Counted from the first letter of the stretch, positions 1 to 7,108 are shown. The stretch: 16,878 nt of DNA from an uncultured Collinsella sp. (GCA_938036665.1 CALHWR010000159.1:1-16878); one strand, 5' to 3'. Notes: a model not told the origin generated them from the sequence alone. A program made the numbers and translations.

Positions 1-105
1 ACCATAAGGTCAGCGCCCTTTCATTTCACGTCACCTTGCTCGCTTAGGGGCGTTTTCGCTGACTTATGCTCAACCTGCGGCGTTGTCTTGCTCCGGGGGT
101 GGCAG

Positions 106-210
106 TTGGGGACGTTCCTTTTCTGCCGGTAGTTTGGGACACTCCTTGTCAGGTAGTCATTGGGGACGTTCTTGTTTGACTAGTCGTTTAAGAACGTCCC
201 CAACGACTAC
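106..210. repeat. GGGGAC-type tandem and palindromic repeat cluster
   Basis: Three related direct units built around TTGGGGACGTTC lie at 106-120, 129-150 (diverged, TTTGGGACACTCC) and 153-173, with an inverted fourth unit at 190-210. Together 153-210 forms a 58-bp near-perfect palindrome: GTAGTC, one mismatch, a 14-bp arm, GTTT, the central palindrome GACTAGTC, GTTT, then the mirror arm. Similar GGGGAC-cored hairpins are commonly seen as REP-like repeats spread by RAYT (Y1-type) transposases in other bacteria; that assignment is inference and no transposase gene is in the window. The cluster lies downstream of pdxT. Positions 1-105 show no gene, only a weak inverted pair at 4-14 and 58-67. 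Confidence 0.6.
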
Positions 211-215
211 ATAGG

Positions 216-283
216 ATGAGAGTGGATAATCTCCCGGTTTGAGCCTGCATTCAAGCTCAAAGTGGGAGATTATCCACTCTCAT
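216..283. repeat. 68-nt two-tier hairpin downstream of pdxT
   Basis: A perfect 20-bp inverted repeat (ATGAGAGTGGATAATCTCCC at 216-235 against 264-283) encloses, after one wobble and one mismatch, a second 7-bp stem (TTTGAGC at 238-244 with GCTCAAA at 255-261) and a 10-nt loop. It starts 5 bp after the preceding palindrome. It lies about 40 bp beyond the pdxT stop codon, so it could act as a 3' barrier for the pdx transcript, but no T tract follows on either strand, so it is not a standard intrinsic terminator. A non-autonomous mobile repeat is the alternative. Confidence 0.65.
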
Positions 284-323
284 TTGTTGTATGTCCGAAA
301 ATCCACGCTCGTTTAAATTCTGC

Positions 324-911
324 CTACATTTGCAGGAACAGTTCGTGGAGGTGGGTGTCTTCGTCGAGCTCGGGGTGGAAGGTGACGCCGAGCTGGTTGC
401 CCTGGCGGGCGGCGACGATGCGGCCATCGACGTTAGCCAAAGTCTGGGCATTGCCGTGCACTTCGACGATGCGGGGCGCACGGATAAACGTCAGCGGCAC
501 TTCACCGTCGATGCCGGCTACCTGCCCCTTGGCTCGAAAGCTGCCGAGTTGCCTGCCGTAGGCATTGCGCTCAACGAGCACATCCATGGTTGCCAAGCGC
601 GGCGTCCCCTTATCGTCGTGGGCGGCAAGATCGCGCGCTAATAGAATCAAGCCGGCGCAGGTGCCCAGGACGGGCATGCCCTCAACAATGCGGGTGCGAA
701 GCTCATCGAGCATACCAAGCTCGGCAAGTAACTTGCCCTGAACGGTGGACTCGCCGCCGGGGAGGACCAGGCGGTCAAAGTTCTGCTGCAAATCGGCCGC
801 CTGCCTCAGCTCAATACAACGTGCGCCCAGCTCGGATAGCCTTGCCTCGTGCTCGGCAAAAGCGCCTTGGACCGCCAGCACGGCGACCGTCTGGTCTGCG
901 TAATCGCTCAT
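324..911 (-). CDS. pdxT: Pyridoxal 5'-phosphate synthase glutaminase subunit PdxT
   Basis: This is the class I glutamine amidotransferase subunit of the DXP-independent vitamin B6 pathway. It hydrolyses glutamine and channels ammonia to PdxS in the cytoplasmic PdxS/PdxT complex. The 195-residue length is normal for the family. Visible family marks are GGEST (52-56), the nucleophile elbow GTCAGL with Cys85, and the His179/Glu181 pair in FHPEL, which completes the Cys-His-Glu triad. The ATG at 911 is preceded by AAAGGA at a suitable distance. It starts 20 bp after the pdxS stop on the same strand, so the two are surely co-transcribed. No frameshift or missing catalytic residue is seen. Confidence 0.96.
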   Translation of the reverse strand: MSDYADQTVAVLAVQGAFAEHEARLSELGARCIELRQAADLQQNFDRLVLPGGESTVQGKLLAELGMLDELRTRIVEGMPVLGTCAGLILLARDLAAHDDKGTPRLATMDVLVERNAYGRQLGSFRAKGQVAGIDGEVPLTFIRAPRIVEVHGNAQTLANVDGRIVAARQGNQLGVTFHPELDEDTHLHELFLQM

Positions 912-931
912 GTGCGATCCTTTCTGCTGGA

Positions 932-1822
932 CTAGCGTCCGCGCTCCTCCATGATGATCTCGATCTCGTCGGCGTTGATGCCCACCATGGCCTCGCCCAG
1001 GTCCTCAGAAAGTTCGGCAATGAGTTTGGCGTCGGTGAAGTTTGCCACGGCCTTAACGATGGAGGCGGCGCGCTTGGCGGGGTCGCCGCTCTTAAAGATG
1101 CCCGAGCCGACAAAGACACCCTCGGCGCCCAGCTGCATCATCAGCGCGGCGTCGGCGGGGGTCGCTACGCCGCCGGCGGCAAAGTTCACGACGGGGAGCT
1201 TGCCCGTGGCATGGACCTCGCGGACCAGCTCGACCGGCACCTGCAGCTGCTTGGCTGCCTCAAAGAGCTCGTCGTCACGCAGGGCAACTACGTCGCGGAT
1301 CTGCTTTTGGATCTTGCGCATGTGGCGCACAGCCTGGACGACGTCGCCCGTGCCCGGCTCGCCCTTGGTGCGAATCATCGTGGCGCCTTCGGCAACACGG
1401 CGCAGCGCCTCGCCCAGATCACGGGCGCCGCAGACAAACGGCACGTCAAACTGGGTCTTGTCGATATGATAGACGTCGTCGGCGGGGGAGAGAACCTCGG
1501 ACTCATCGATGTAGTCGATCTCGATGGCCTGCAGGATCTGCGCCTCGACGATGTGACCGATGCGGCACTTGGCCATGACGGGGATGGAGACGGCCTCCTG
1601 GATGCCCTTGATCATCTTGGGGTCGCTCATGCGCGACACGCCGCCGGCGGCGCGGATGTCGGCCGGGATGCGCTCGAGAGCCATGACGGCGCAGGCGCCT
1701 GCCTCCTCGGCGATGCGTGCCTGCTCGGGCGTGGTGACGTCCATGATGACGCCGCCCTTGAGCATCTGCGCGAGCTCGCGATTGAGTTTGACGCGATCGG
1801 CCTTGCTGGTCTGTTCTGCCAT
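932..1822 (-). CDS. pdxS: Pyridoxal 5'-phosphate synthase lyase subunit PdxS
   Basis: PdxS condenses ribose 5-phosphate, glyceraldehyde 3-phosphate and PdxT-derived ammonia directly into pyridoxal 5'-phosphate. The 296-residue TIM-barrel protein is near full identity with the family pattern. Asp28 (GGVIMDV), Lys85 ([10 protein letters not shown]) and Lys153 ([10 protein letters not shown]) match the substrate-binding Asp and the two Schiff-base lysines of PdxS, and the phosphate-binding stretch [14 protein letters not shown] is present. The reading frame extends upstream to 1864, but the ATG at 1822 (MAEQTSK) is chosen because GGGAG lies 6 nt before it and it gives the usual length. It is the first gene of the pdxS-pdxT operon and is divergent from the MocR-type regulator. 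Confidence 0.97.
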   Translation of the reverse strand: MAEQTSKADRVKLNRELAQMLKGGVIMDVTTPEQARIAEEAGACAVMALERIPADIRAAGGVSRMSDPKMIKGIQEAVSIPVMAKCRIGHIVEAQILQAIEIDYIDESEVLSPADDVYHIDKTQFDVPFVCGARDLGEALRRVAEGATMIRTKGEPGTGDVVQAVRHMRKIQKQIRDVVALRDDELFEAAKQLQVPVELVREVHATGKLPVVNFAAGGVATPADAALMMQLGAEGVFVGSGIFKSGDPAKRAASIVKAVANFTDAKLIAELSEDLGEAMVGINADEIEIIMEERGR

Positions 1823-1967
1823 GGTTGCTCCCTTGGTTGGCATGTACATTGCTTGACGGAACATCCTATCGGGGAGCTGGGTATGGCGAAATACTCAGTT
1901 TTCGAGATAATAACAAGGTCAGAATAATACCAGATTGAACGGTTCGATATGGTCAGGTGATAAACTC
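1823..1967. promoter_or_regulatory. Divergent pdxS / pdxR control region
   Basis: This 145-bp gap should hold the promoters of both pdxST and its regulator. For the regulator a plausible promoter is TTTCGA (1900-1905), a 17-nt spacer and AATAAT (1923-1928), giving a short leader to the ATG at 1968. GGTCAG occurs as a direct repeat at 1917-1922 and 1951-1956 (34 bp apart), the first copy abutting the -10 and the second overlapping the ribosome binding site. A short palindrome GAACGGTTC is at 1937-1945. MocR-family regulators usually bind direct repeats near divergent promoters, so GGTCAG is a candidate site; this is inference. Confidence 0.4.
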
Positions 1968-3404
1968 ATGTTTGACTACAATTTGGAAAAACGCGGCGAA
2001 GCATCGCTCTATGAGTATATTTACCAGCAAATTCGAGATGATATCGTTGCTGGACGTATTGCGGCGGGGGAACATCTTCCGTCTAAGCGCGCCTTTGCCA
2101 GCCATCTGGGAATCAGTGTCATTACCATCGAGAATGCATATAGCCAGCTACTTGCCGAGGGCTATATTTGCTCAATGCCGCGTCGTGGCTACTACGCTTG
2201 CGAGCTTCCGGATGCACCGGTTTTGGCTTCGGCTGCGGAGGGCATCGACCGAGATGCCGTCTCTGCGGGCCCCAGTGCGCGTGATGTCAACGGACAGGTC
2301 GAGCGATTCGATGCGCTTTCTCCTTCCGCTTTGGAGGCGGCGCGGCTTTGGCAAAGCGCGCTGCGGGCGACGCTGGCATCTGAAGATGAACGCGAAATCT
2401 TTTCGACTGCGCCGGCACAGGGCACCGCTCGGCTACGACGCGCAATCGCTCGCCATCTGCGCGGGACACGGGGCATGAATGTTAATCCCGACAACATCGT
2501 CATCGGTGCGGGCGCCCAGCTGCTCGATACCATGTTGGTTCAGTTGCTTGGAGCCGACAAGGTGTATGCCGTTGAAGATCCGGGCTATTTGCGCCTGACG
2601 CGCATCTATCAGGCTATGGGCTGCGAAGTTCGACATATCCCGTTGGATGATGAGGGCGTGGACTTGAGCGTTCTGCAGAAAGCCGGGGCCGATGTCCTTC
2701 ACCTGATGCCGTCCCATCAGTATCCGACCGGCCTTGTGACGAGCATTGCGCGTCGCTATGCGCTGCTGAGCTGGGCCGCCGAGCGACCAGGTCGGTATCT
2801 CATCGAAGATGACTTTGATTGTGAGTTTCGCCTTGCCGGCAAGCCGATTCCCGCGCTCGCGTCGATCGATGCCGCCCAGTCGGTTATCTACACCAACACG
2901 TTTTCGAAGAGCCTGTCATCGGCGTTGCGTCTAGCGTACATGGTGTTGCCCGATGAGCTAATGGAGCGGTTTAGGCACAACCTTGGTTTTTACGCCTCGT
3001 CGGTGAGCTCTGTTGACCAGGTCGCTTTGGCTCGTTTGCTGGAATCGGGTGATTACGAGCGACATGTGAACCGCGTACGCGTTCGTGCTCGCGAGGCGCG
3101 TGATGGCCTGGCGACGCTTGTACGGAAAACGTTTCCGGCAGGGGAAGTCTCGATCGAGCATGCAGACGCGGGCCTTTACTGTATCGTGGTTGCGGAGCGT
3201 GGAATGGGCGGAAGCACTTTTGCACGGGCCCTCACGCGCTCGAGCATCCCTTTTATCGATATCGGTGACTGTTTTTGGTGTGCCGATGGCGCATCTGTCC
3301 CTGAAAACTCAACTCAAATTCTTGTTCAGTATGACGATCTGAGTCCAAAAGTACTAACTACCTTGGAATTGCAGCTAATGGGGGGCGCTCTGCAACCTAA
3401 GTGA
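1968..3404 (+). CDS. pdxR: MocR/GntR-type PLP-dependent regulator, likely PdxR
   Basis: This 478-residue protein joins an N-terminal GntR-type winged helix (about 14-75, with a PSKRAFASHLGIS recognition region) to a fold-type I aminotransferase-like domain (about 115-475). The PLP site is visible: Asp in EDDFD (281-284) and the Schiff-base lysine Lys314 in NTFSKS. Such MocR proteins sense pyridoxal 5'-phosphate and control vitamin B6 synthesis, and the divergent position next to pdxST makes PdxR the natural call. The ATG at 1968 has AGGTGA 7 nt upstream; a TTG at 1935 is the alternative. The stop TGA (3402-3404) lies inside the left end of a 123-bp palindromic repeat, so the last codons may have been changed by its insertion. 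Confidence 0.88.
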   Translation: MFDYNLEKRGEASLYEYIYQQIRDDIVAGRIAAGEHLPSKRAFASHLGISVITIENAYSQLLAEGYICSMPRRGYYACELPDAPVLASAAEGIDRDAVSAGPSARDVNGQVERFDALSPSALEAARLWQSALRATLASEDEREIFSTAPAQGTARLRRAIARHLRGTRGMNVNPDNIVIGAGAQLLDTMLVQLLGADKVYAVEDPGYLRLTRIYQAMGCEVRHIPLDDEGVDLSVLQKAGADVLHLMPSHQYPTGLVTSIARRYALLSWAAERPGRYLIEDDFDCEFRLAGKPIPALASIDAAQSVIYTNTFSKSLSSALRLAYMVLPDELMERFRHNLGFYASSVSSVDQVALARLLESGDYERHVNRVRVRAREARDGLATLVRKTFPAGEVSIEHADAGLYCIVVAERGMGGSTFARALTRSSIPFIDIGDCFWCADGASVPENSTQILVQYDDLSPKVLTTLELQLMGGALQPK

Positions 3405-3519
3405 GTAGACTTTTAGCACTTTGGCGACCAGGCAGTTTTGTAACAAGCTATCTACCTGCGGTTTTGAAAAGCAGGATGACCGGCCTGATCGGGATGTTCA
3501 AAAAAGTCTACTCACTTGC
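3397..3519 (+). repeat. 123-bp palindromic repeat, copy 1
   Basis: The left arm CTAAGTGAGTAGACTTTT (3397-3414) pairs with AAAAGTCTACTCACTT (3502-3517). The last two bases here are GC where copies 2 and 3 have AG. The interior can form a second stem, 3425-3433 with 3483-3491, in the same register, with one C-A mismatch. The central motif ATCTACCTGCG is at 3450-3460. The left 50 bases match copy 2 at 45 positions. The element supplies the pdxR stop codon. The orientation given is arbitrary but is the same for all three copies. Confidence 0.85.
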
Positions 3520-3550
3520 CGCGCAAAGCTCCTGCATGAGAAAAAATGGG

Positions 3551-3616
3551 GTTTTCAACAGGGCTTCGTCCAGCTCTTGGCAAGCTTTTGGCCAGTTGGG
3601 GAGGGCTGTTGAAAAC
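3551..3616. repeat. Inverted repeat upstream of nuclease-like gene
   Basis: GTTTTCAACAG (3551-3561) is perfectly mirrored by CTGTTGAAAAC (3606-3616) around a 44-nt interior. A second small hairpin, GCGCCA-TTTT-TGGTGC, is at 3632-3647. Both lie between repeat copy 1 and the start of the nuclease-like gene. They may be a regulatory structure or the remnant of another small repeat; no gene is seen in 3520-3693. Confidence 0.4.
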
Positions 3617-3699
3617 TCGGCAGTCCGTTCGGCGCCATTTTTGGTGCGTTCGCGCCAATGCGTGACTGACTGGGTTGAAATTCGTGTTTTCCTGTGCCT

Positions 3700-4828
3700 A
3701 TGAAGGATCTACTTTGTGACATATCAGCTTTTAGGTACTGGCGTTTGCCTCCTCAAGTCCGCGCTTTGTGTCCGCCGCTTCCACGACCGGAAGAAGACCG
3801 GCAGCGATATGATCTCGCCCGCAACCCGACGGCTGCGGTCGCGCTCGGTTTTCCGTTGTATACATTGGTTCGGTCGAGAAACAAACGGACTTGTCCTGCC
3901 AGCATTAGGCAGCGGCTGTTTCTTGGTGAGCTTCCCGGGGAATCCGTGCTGGAAACGGAGCATGGGGTTTTGATTACGTCTCCTCTACTGACGGCATTCA
4001 TCATGTTGCGGCATCTGACGGATCTTCAGCTTCTTTTGGTATTGGCGGAGATGTGTGGCTTGTTTGCGGTGTGTGCCCTGCCGGCGGCACTTGAGGCGGA
4101 GCTTTCGCGTGCAATTGATTCGGGCGCGATTTCGACAACGTTCGGTTGGGTGCGCTGCCCGTCCGAGGACGGCGCCGCTTCAAATTTATGGCGTCGAGAC
4201 GCTTTGGTTTTGGGCGGAGACCTTGACCGTTTTTTTTTCAGATGTTTGCGGGATGCGTTACGGCAATAGATTTATAGCGGTATCGCAACTCGTTCCATTG
4301 GGCGCCGCGTCGCCTTTTGAGGTCGAGGCGTATTTGCTACTTGCACTGCCGCGATCCCTGGGAGGCGAAGGTTTTTGCGGCATAGAGCTTAATGTTGAAG
4401 TGATGCTAAGCACAAGTGCTCGAGCGATTGTGGGAAAGTCCCGTGTATATATCGACCTACTTTTGTCTTCGCCGGACGGCAGGCGACAGGTGGCCATTGA
4501 ATGTCAGGGAAAGGCCTCACACGGACGCGCAGGAGATGGCTTGCGTGACGCTGACCGCATGACGGCCCTTCAGGCCATGGGCTACGATGTGCTTCTCCTG
4601 ACACACAGACAGATATCCGATGGGGATAGATTCCGCGCGATCGTTAAGGCCGTATGCAGGATGCTCGATGCTGAATATCGTGATAAAAGCTCAGATGAGC
4701 AAAGGGCTGAGACATTACTCCGGTCTGAACTATTCGTTGACTGGACAAAATTGGGAGTAATCGACGGAAAGATGCCCGTTAGACGCAAAACAGCTCGATC
4801 GTGGACGGCTGCGGTTCTAAGTGAGTAG
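3700..4828 (+). pseudogene. Frameshifted nuclease-like protein (DUF559/AbiEi-C-like)
   Basis: Two overlapping frames make one gene. The first runs to 4269 and the second, one frame on, to 4828. Removing one T from the run at 4230-4238 joins them as ...DLDRFFSDVCGMR..., a 375-residue protein. The N-terminal half (DISAFRYWRLPP onward) is not recognised with certainty. The C-terminal half resembles the DUF559-like fold seen in AbiEi-type and Vsr-like proteins: AASPFEVEAYLLL, then IDLLL, AIECQGKASHG and a D-R-x(5)-A-x-GYDVLLLT tail, consistent with a PD-(D/E)XK-type core. A defence or toxin-antitoxin role is only inference. The start is ATG 3700 (GTG 3694 is possible); no good ribosome binding site is visible. 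The stop TAG lies inside repeat copy 2. It could be a pseudogene, a phase-variable gene or a slippage-expressed gene. Confidence 0.7.
4230..4238 (+). other. T9 homopolymer at the frameshift point
   Basis: Nine consecutive T lie exactly where the two reading frames of the nuclease-like gene must be joined. Eight T would give one uninterrupted frame. Such tracts are classic sites of replication or transcription slippage, and also of sequencing error. Confidence 0.85.
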
Positions 4829-4939
4829 GCTTTTGACACTTTGGCGACCAGGCCGTTTTGAAACAAGTCATTTACCTGCGACTTCATAAAGCAATACGGA
4901 TGGTCTGCTCGGCAAGTTTCGAAAAGTCTACTCACTTAG
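4817..4939 (+). repeat. 123-bp palindromic repeat, copy 2
   Basis: The arms CTAAGTGAGTAGGCTTTT (4817-4834) and AAAAGTCTACTCACTTAG (4922-4939) pair over 18 bp with one G-T wobble. The inner stem is the longest of the three copies: 4840-4857 against 4899-4916, with mismatches at 4844/4912 and 4848/4908. The invariant ATTTACCTGCG is at 4870-4880. The TAG of the left end terminates the nuclease-like gene. The 65 bases after it (4940-5004) hold nothing recognisable. Confidence 0.85.
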
Positions 4940-5004
4940 TTTTTGACGAGAGACCGATGCCGAAGATAGCTCTATTTCAGGGCGTTAACGAGTCCTCGAG
5001 ACAC

Positions 5005-5035
5005 AAAAAGGCCCGAACCAATACGGTCCGGGCCT
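5005..5035 (-). terminator. Intrinsic terminator of the rubrerythrin gene
   Basis: Read on the minus strand, AGGCCCG and CGGGCCT form a GC-rich 7-bp stem extended by ACC/GGT across a one-base bulge, with a 5-nt loop, followed directly by TTTTT. It lies about 35 bp beyond the rubrerythrin stop codon, the expected place and polarity. Confidence 0.85.
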
Positions 5036-5069
5036 CATCGAGCTAGAGGTTATGTCTCAAGCGGTTGGC

Positions 5070-5630
5070 TTAGCCAAAGTAGCGCTTCAGCAGGCCGGCG
5101 AAAGCCTTGCCGTGGCGGGCCTCGTCGCGAGCCATCTCGTGCACGGTGTCATGGATGGCATCGAGGCCGGCGGCCTTGGCGCGCTTAGCGAGATCGGTCT
5201 TGCCAGCGGTGGCGCCGTTCTCGGCCTCAACGCGCATCTCGAGGTTCTTCTTGGTGGAGTCGGTCACGACCTCGCCCAGAAGCTCAGCGAACTTGGCGGC
5301 GTGCTCGGCCTCCTCGTGGGCAGCCTTCTCCCAGTACAGGCCGATCTCGGGATAGCCCTCGCGATGAGCGACGCGAGCCATGGCCAAGTACATACCGACC
5401 TCGGAGCACTCGCCCTCAAAGTTGGCGCGCAGGTCGGCAACGATGTCCTCGGAGACGCCCTCCATCTTGGCGACGCCCACGACGTGCTCGGCAGCCCACT
5501 CGAGCTGGCCCTCCTCCTGCTTCAGGAAACGAGAACCGGGAACGCCGCACTGGGGGCACTTGAAGTCCTCGGGCAGCTGGTCGCCGTCGAACTCTTCCAC
5601 ATAACCGCAAACGGGGCAAACAAACTTCAT
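5070..5630 (-). CDS. Reverse rubrerythrin (rubredoxin-diiron peroxidase)
   Basis: The protein has 186 residues. An N-terminal rubredoxin-like iron site (Cys5-x2-Cys8 and Cys25-x2-Cys28) precedes a four-helix ferritin-like diiron domain (about 40-186), the domain order of reverse rubrerythrins. Diiron ligands are visible in GECSE (74-77), HEEAEH (105-110), MRVEAEN (132-138) and RDEARH (168-173). These proteins reduce hydrogen peroxide with electrons from NAD(P)H-linked partners and protect anaerobes from oxidative stress in the cytoplasm. The frame is open to 5723, but ATG 5630 is chosen: it places the CxxC at the usual N-terminal position and has AAAGGA just upstream. The gene is monocistronic, with its own promoter and terminator, and is divergent from the alcohol dehydrogenase. 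Confidence 0.93.
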   Translation of the reverse strand: MKFVCPVCGYVEEFDGDQLPEDFKCPQCGVPGSRFLKQEEGQLEWAAEHVVGVAKMEGVSEDIVADLRANFEGECSEVGMYLAMARVAHREGYPEIGLYWEKAAHEEAEHAAKFAELLGEVVTDSTKKNLEMRVEAENGATAGKTDLAKRAKAAGLDAIHDTVHEMARDEARHGKAFAGLLKRYFG

Positions 5631-5714
5631 GATTCGATCCTTTCGATCGATGGCGATTGTGCGCTCGTCCGGTCCCGTAAGGGCCCTCTCCGGACGTGCG
5701 TCTTGACGAGTTCT

Positions 5715-5742
5715 ATTATCCATAAATGCGACCGAATGTGAA
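5715..5742 (-). promoter_or_regulatory. Probable rubrerythrin promoter
   Basis: On the minus strand, TTCACA (5737-5742) and GATAAT (5715-5720) are separated by 16 nt. Transcription would start near 5708 and give a leader of about 80 nt before the ATG at 5630. This is a sequence match only. Confidence 0.45.
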
Positions 5743-5788
5743 GCCTATTAGGAATGATTTTTAATAAAATAATTTTGGGCATGTGAAG

Positions 5789-5806
5789 ATGTTGATTGAT
5801 TAACGA
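5789..5806 (+). promoter_or_regulatory. Rex-like operator, distal site
   Basis: ATGTTGA-N4-TTAACGA fits 11 of the 14 defined positions of the Rex pattern TTGTTAA-N4-TTAACAA. It is 64 bp upstream of a second, similar site. Rex represses fermentation genes until NADH rises, which suits the alcohol dehydrogenase gene that follows. Confidence 0.5.
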
Positions 5807-5835
5807 TTGCCAGGCCGCTCGAGACCTCCGCTGAG

Positions 5836-5841
5836 TACAAT
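5836..5841 (+). promoter_or_regulatory. Possible -10 box of the dehydrogenase operon
   Basis: TACAAT sits between the two Rex-like sites. The -35 region at the normal distance is poor (GC-rich, near 5813-5818), so this promoter would be weak or regulated. A start near 5848 would put the proximal Rex-like site just after the start point. Confidence 0.35.
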
Positions 5842-5852
5842 CGGTCGAGCAA

Positions 5853-5870
5853 ATGTTGACCTATCAACAA
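5853..5870 (+). promoter_or_regulatory. Rex-like operator, proximal site
   Basis: ATGTTGA-N4-TCAACAA matches 11 of 14 defined positions of the Rex consensus, and its inner TGTTGA/TCAACA arms are a perfect 6-bp inverted repeat. It ends 3 bp before the AAGGAG ribosome binding site, so a bound repressor would block transcription. The spacing to the distal site (64 bp, about six helical turns) puts both on one face of the DNA. Confidence 0.55.
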
Positions 5871-5887
5871 ATGAAGGAGTTTCCTTT

Positions 5888-7108
5888 ATGCATCTAGCCC
5901 GTCGTGCCTGGTGCCGAACATATCAGACGGTTTTTCGCATCGCATTGCCGATCCTGCCCTATACCGAGCCGCGCATTTTGGAGCATGCCGAGGACGTGCC
6001 CGCGGTGCTTCAAAAGCGCTCGATACAGCGGGTTCTTATCGTGACGGATCCCGGTATTGCCCGTCTGGGGCTCACGGCGCCGCTCGAGACGGCGCTCGCG
6101 TCCAAGGGAATTGGCGTTACGGTCTATGCCGAAACGCGTGCGAACCCCACGGTCTCAAACGTGGAGGAAGCGGCGTCCCTGTATCGCGAGAGCGCCTGTC
6201 AGGCCATTATCGGCTTTGGCGGCGGCTCGGCCATGGACTGTGCCAAGGGCGTGGGCGCACGCATCGCACAGCCAAACAAGCCCATCAACAAGATGCGCGG
6301 CCTGTTGCGCGTCCACCGTCTCCTGCCGCTGCTCATCGCCGTTCCCACCACGGCAGGTACGGGTAGCGAGGTCACGCTCGCAGCGGTCATTACCGATGAC
6401 GAGACGCACTACAAGTACCCCATTAACGACTTTGTGCTGATCCCGCGCTTTGCGGTACACGACCCCGAGTTTACACGTGGCCTGCCCGCCTCCATTACGG
6501 GGCAGACGGGCATGGATGCTCTGACGCATGCCGTCGAGGCCTTTATCGGGCGCAGCACCACGCCCTACACGCGCAAGATGGCGCGTCAGGCGGTGCAGCT
6601 CATCCGCGACAATTTGCTCGAGGCCTATGAGCATGGCGACGACATGCGCGCTCGTCGCAATATGCTTTCGGCGGCGTATAAAGCGGGTGTTGCATTTACC
6701 CGCTCCTATGTCGGATATGTGCATGCCATCGCGCATAGTCTGGGCGGCCGATACGGAATTCCGCACGGCTTGGCCAACGCCATCATCCTGCCGCACATGC
6801 TTCGCGCTTATGGTGACGCCGCCGCCCCCACGCTTGCCGATCTTGCTCGCATGGCCGGTATCGCGCCGGCTAACGCGCAGGACAGTCTTGCGGCCGAGGC
6901 CTTTATCGATTGGGTCGACCGCATGAATGCCGCCTTGGGCATTCCCAAATATGTGACGGGCATTCGCCGCTCCGATATTCCGCAAATGGCGGCCCATGCC
7001 GATGCCGAGGCCAATCCGCTATACCCCGTTCCACTTTTGATGGACCGTTTGGAGCTCGAGCGTATGTACGAGGTCGTCGCGGGTGGTATGTTTGAGGATG
7101 AGAACTAG
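5888..7108 (+). CDS. Iron-containing (group III) alcohol dehydrogenase
   Basis: This 406-residue protein belongs to the iron-activated alcohol dehydrogenase family, which interconverts alcohols and aldehydes with NAD(P)H. The NAD-binding half contains FGGGSAMDCAK (110-120) and PTTAGTGSE (153-161). The metal ligands expected from FucO/AdhB are all present: Asp210 and His214 (GMDALTHA), His279 (YVHAIAH) and His293 (GIPHG). The first 25 residues are more basic than usual. ATG 5888 is preceded by GAAGGAG; the frame is open to 5807 without a better start. It is followed after 8 bp by an aldehyde dehydrogenase, so the pair probably runs alcohol-aldehyde-acid steps together. Two Rex-like operators suggest redox control. 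The true substrate cannot be read from sequence. Confidence 0.93.
   Translation: MHLARRAWCRTYQTVFRIALPILPYTEPRILEHAEDVPAVLQKRSIQRVLIVTDPGIARLGLTAPLETALASKGIGVTVYAETRANPTVSNVEEAASLYRESACQAIIGFGGGSAMDCAKGVGARIAQPNKPINKMRGLLRVHRLLPLLIAVPTTAGTGSEVTLAAVITDDETHYKYPINDFVLIPRFAVHDPEFTRGLPASITGQTGMDALTHAVEAFIGRSTTPYTRKMARQAVQLIRDNLLEAYEHGDDMRARRNMLSAAYKAGVAFTRSYVGYVHAIAHSLGGRYGIPHGLANAIILPHMLRAYGDAAAPTLADLARMAGIAPANAQDSLAAEAFIDWVDRMNAALGIPKYVTGIRRSDIPQMAAHADAEANPLYPVPLLMDRLELERMYEVVAGGMFEDEN

Noticed and set aside
1..100. A degenerate fourth copy of the 123-bp repeat (CTCAACCTGCGGCGTTG near 69-85)
   Set aside because: Only the ACCTGCGG core is shared; the inverted ends and the inner stem cannot be found.
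153..283. CRISPR array or intrinsic terminators at the left edge
   Set aside because: The units are palindromes without regular spacers, and neither hairpin has a T tract.
590..1927. A 445-codon open frame on the plus strand across pdxT and pdxS
   Set aside because: It is antisense to two unmistakable, well-conserved genes; its product is rich in His, Asp, Gly and Leu as expected for a codon-bias shadow and matches nothing recognisable.
3397..4939. Integron attC sites as the identity of the 123-bp repeats
   Set aside because: The folded-palindrome, gene-3'-end layout is similar, but the core boxes GTTRRRY and RYYYAAC are absent, no integrase is visible, and copy 3 has the opposite orientation relative to the gene it follows.
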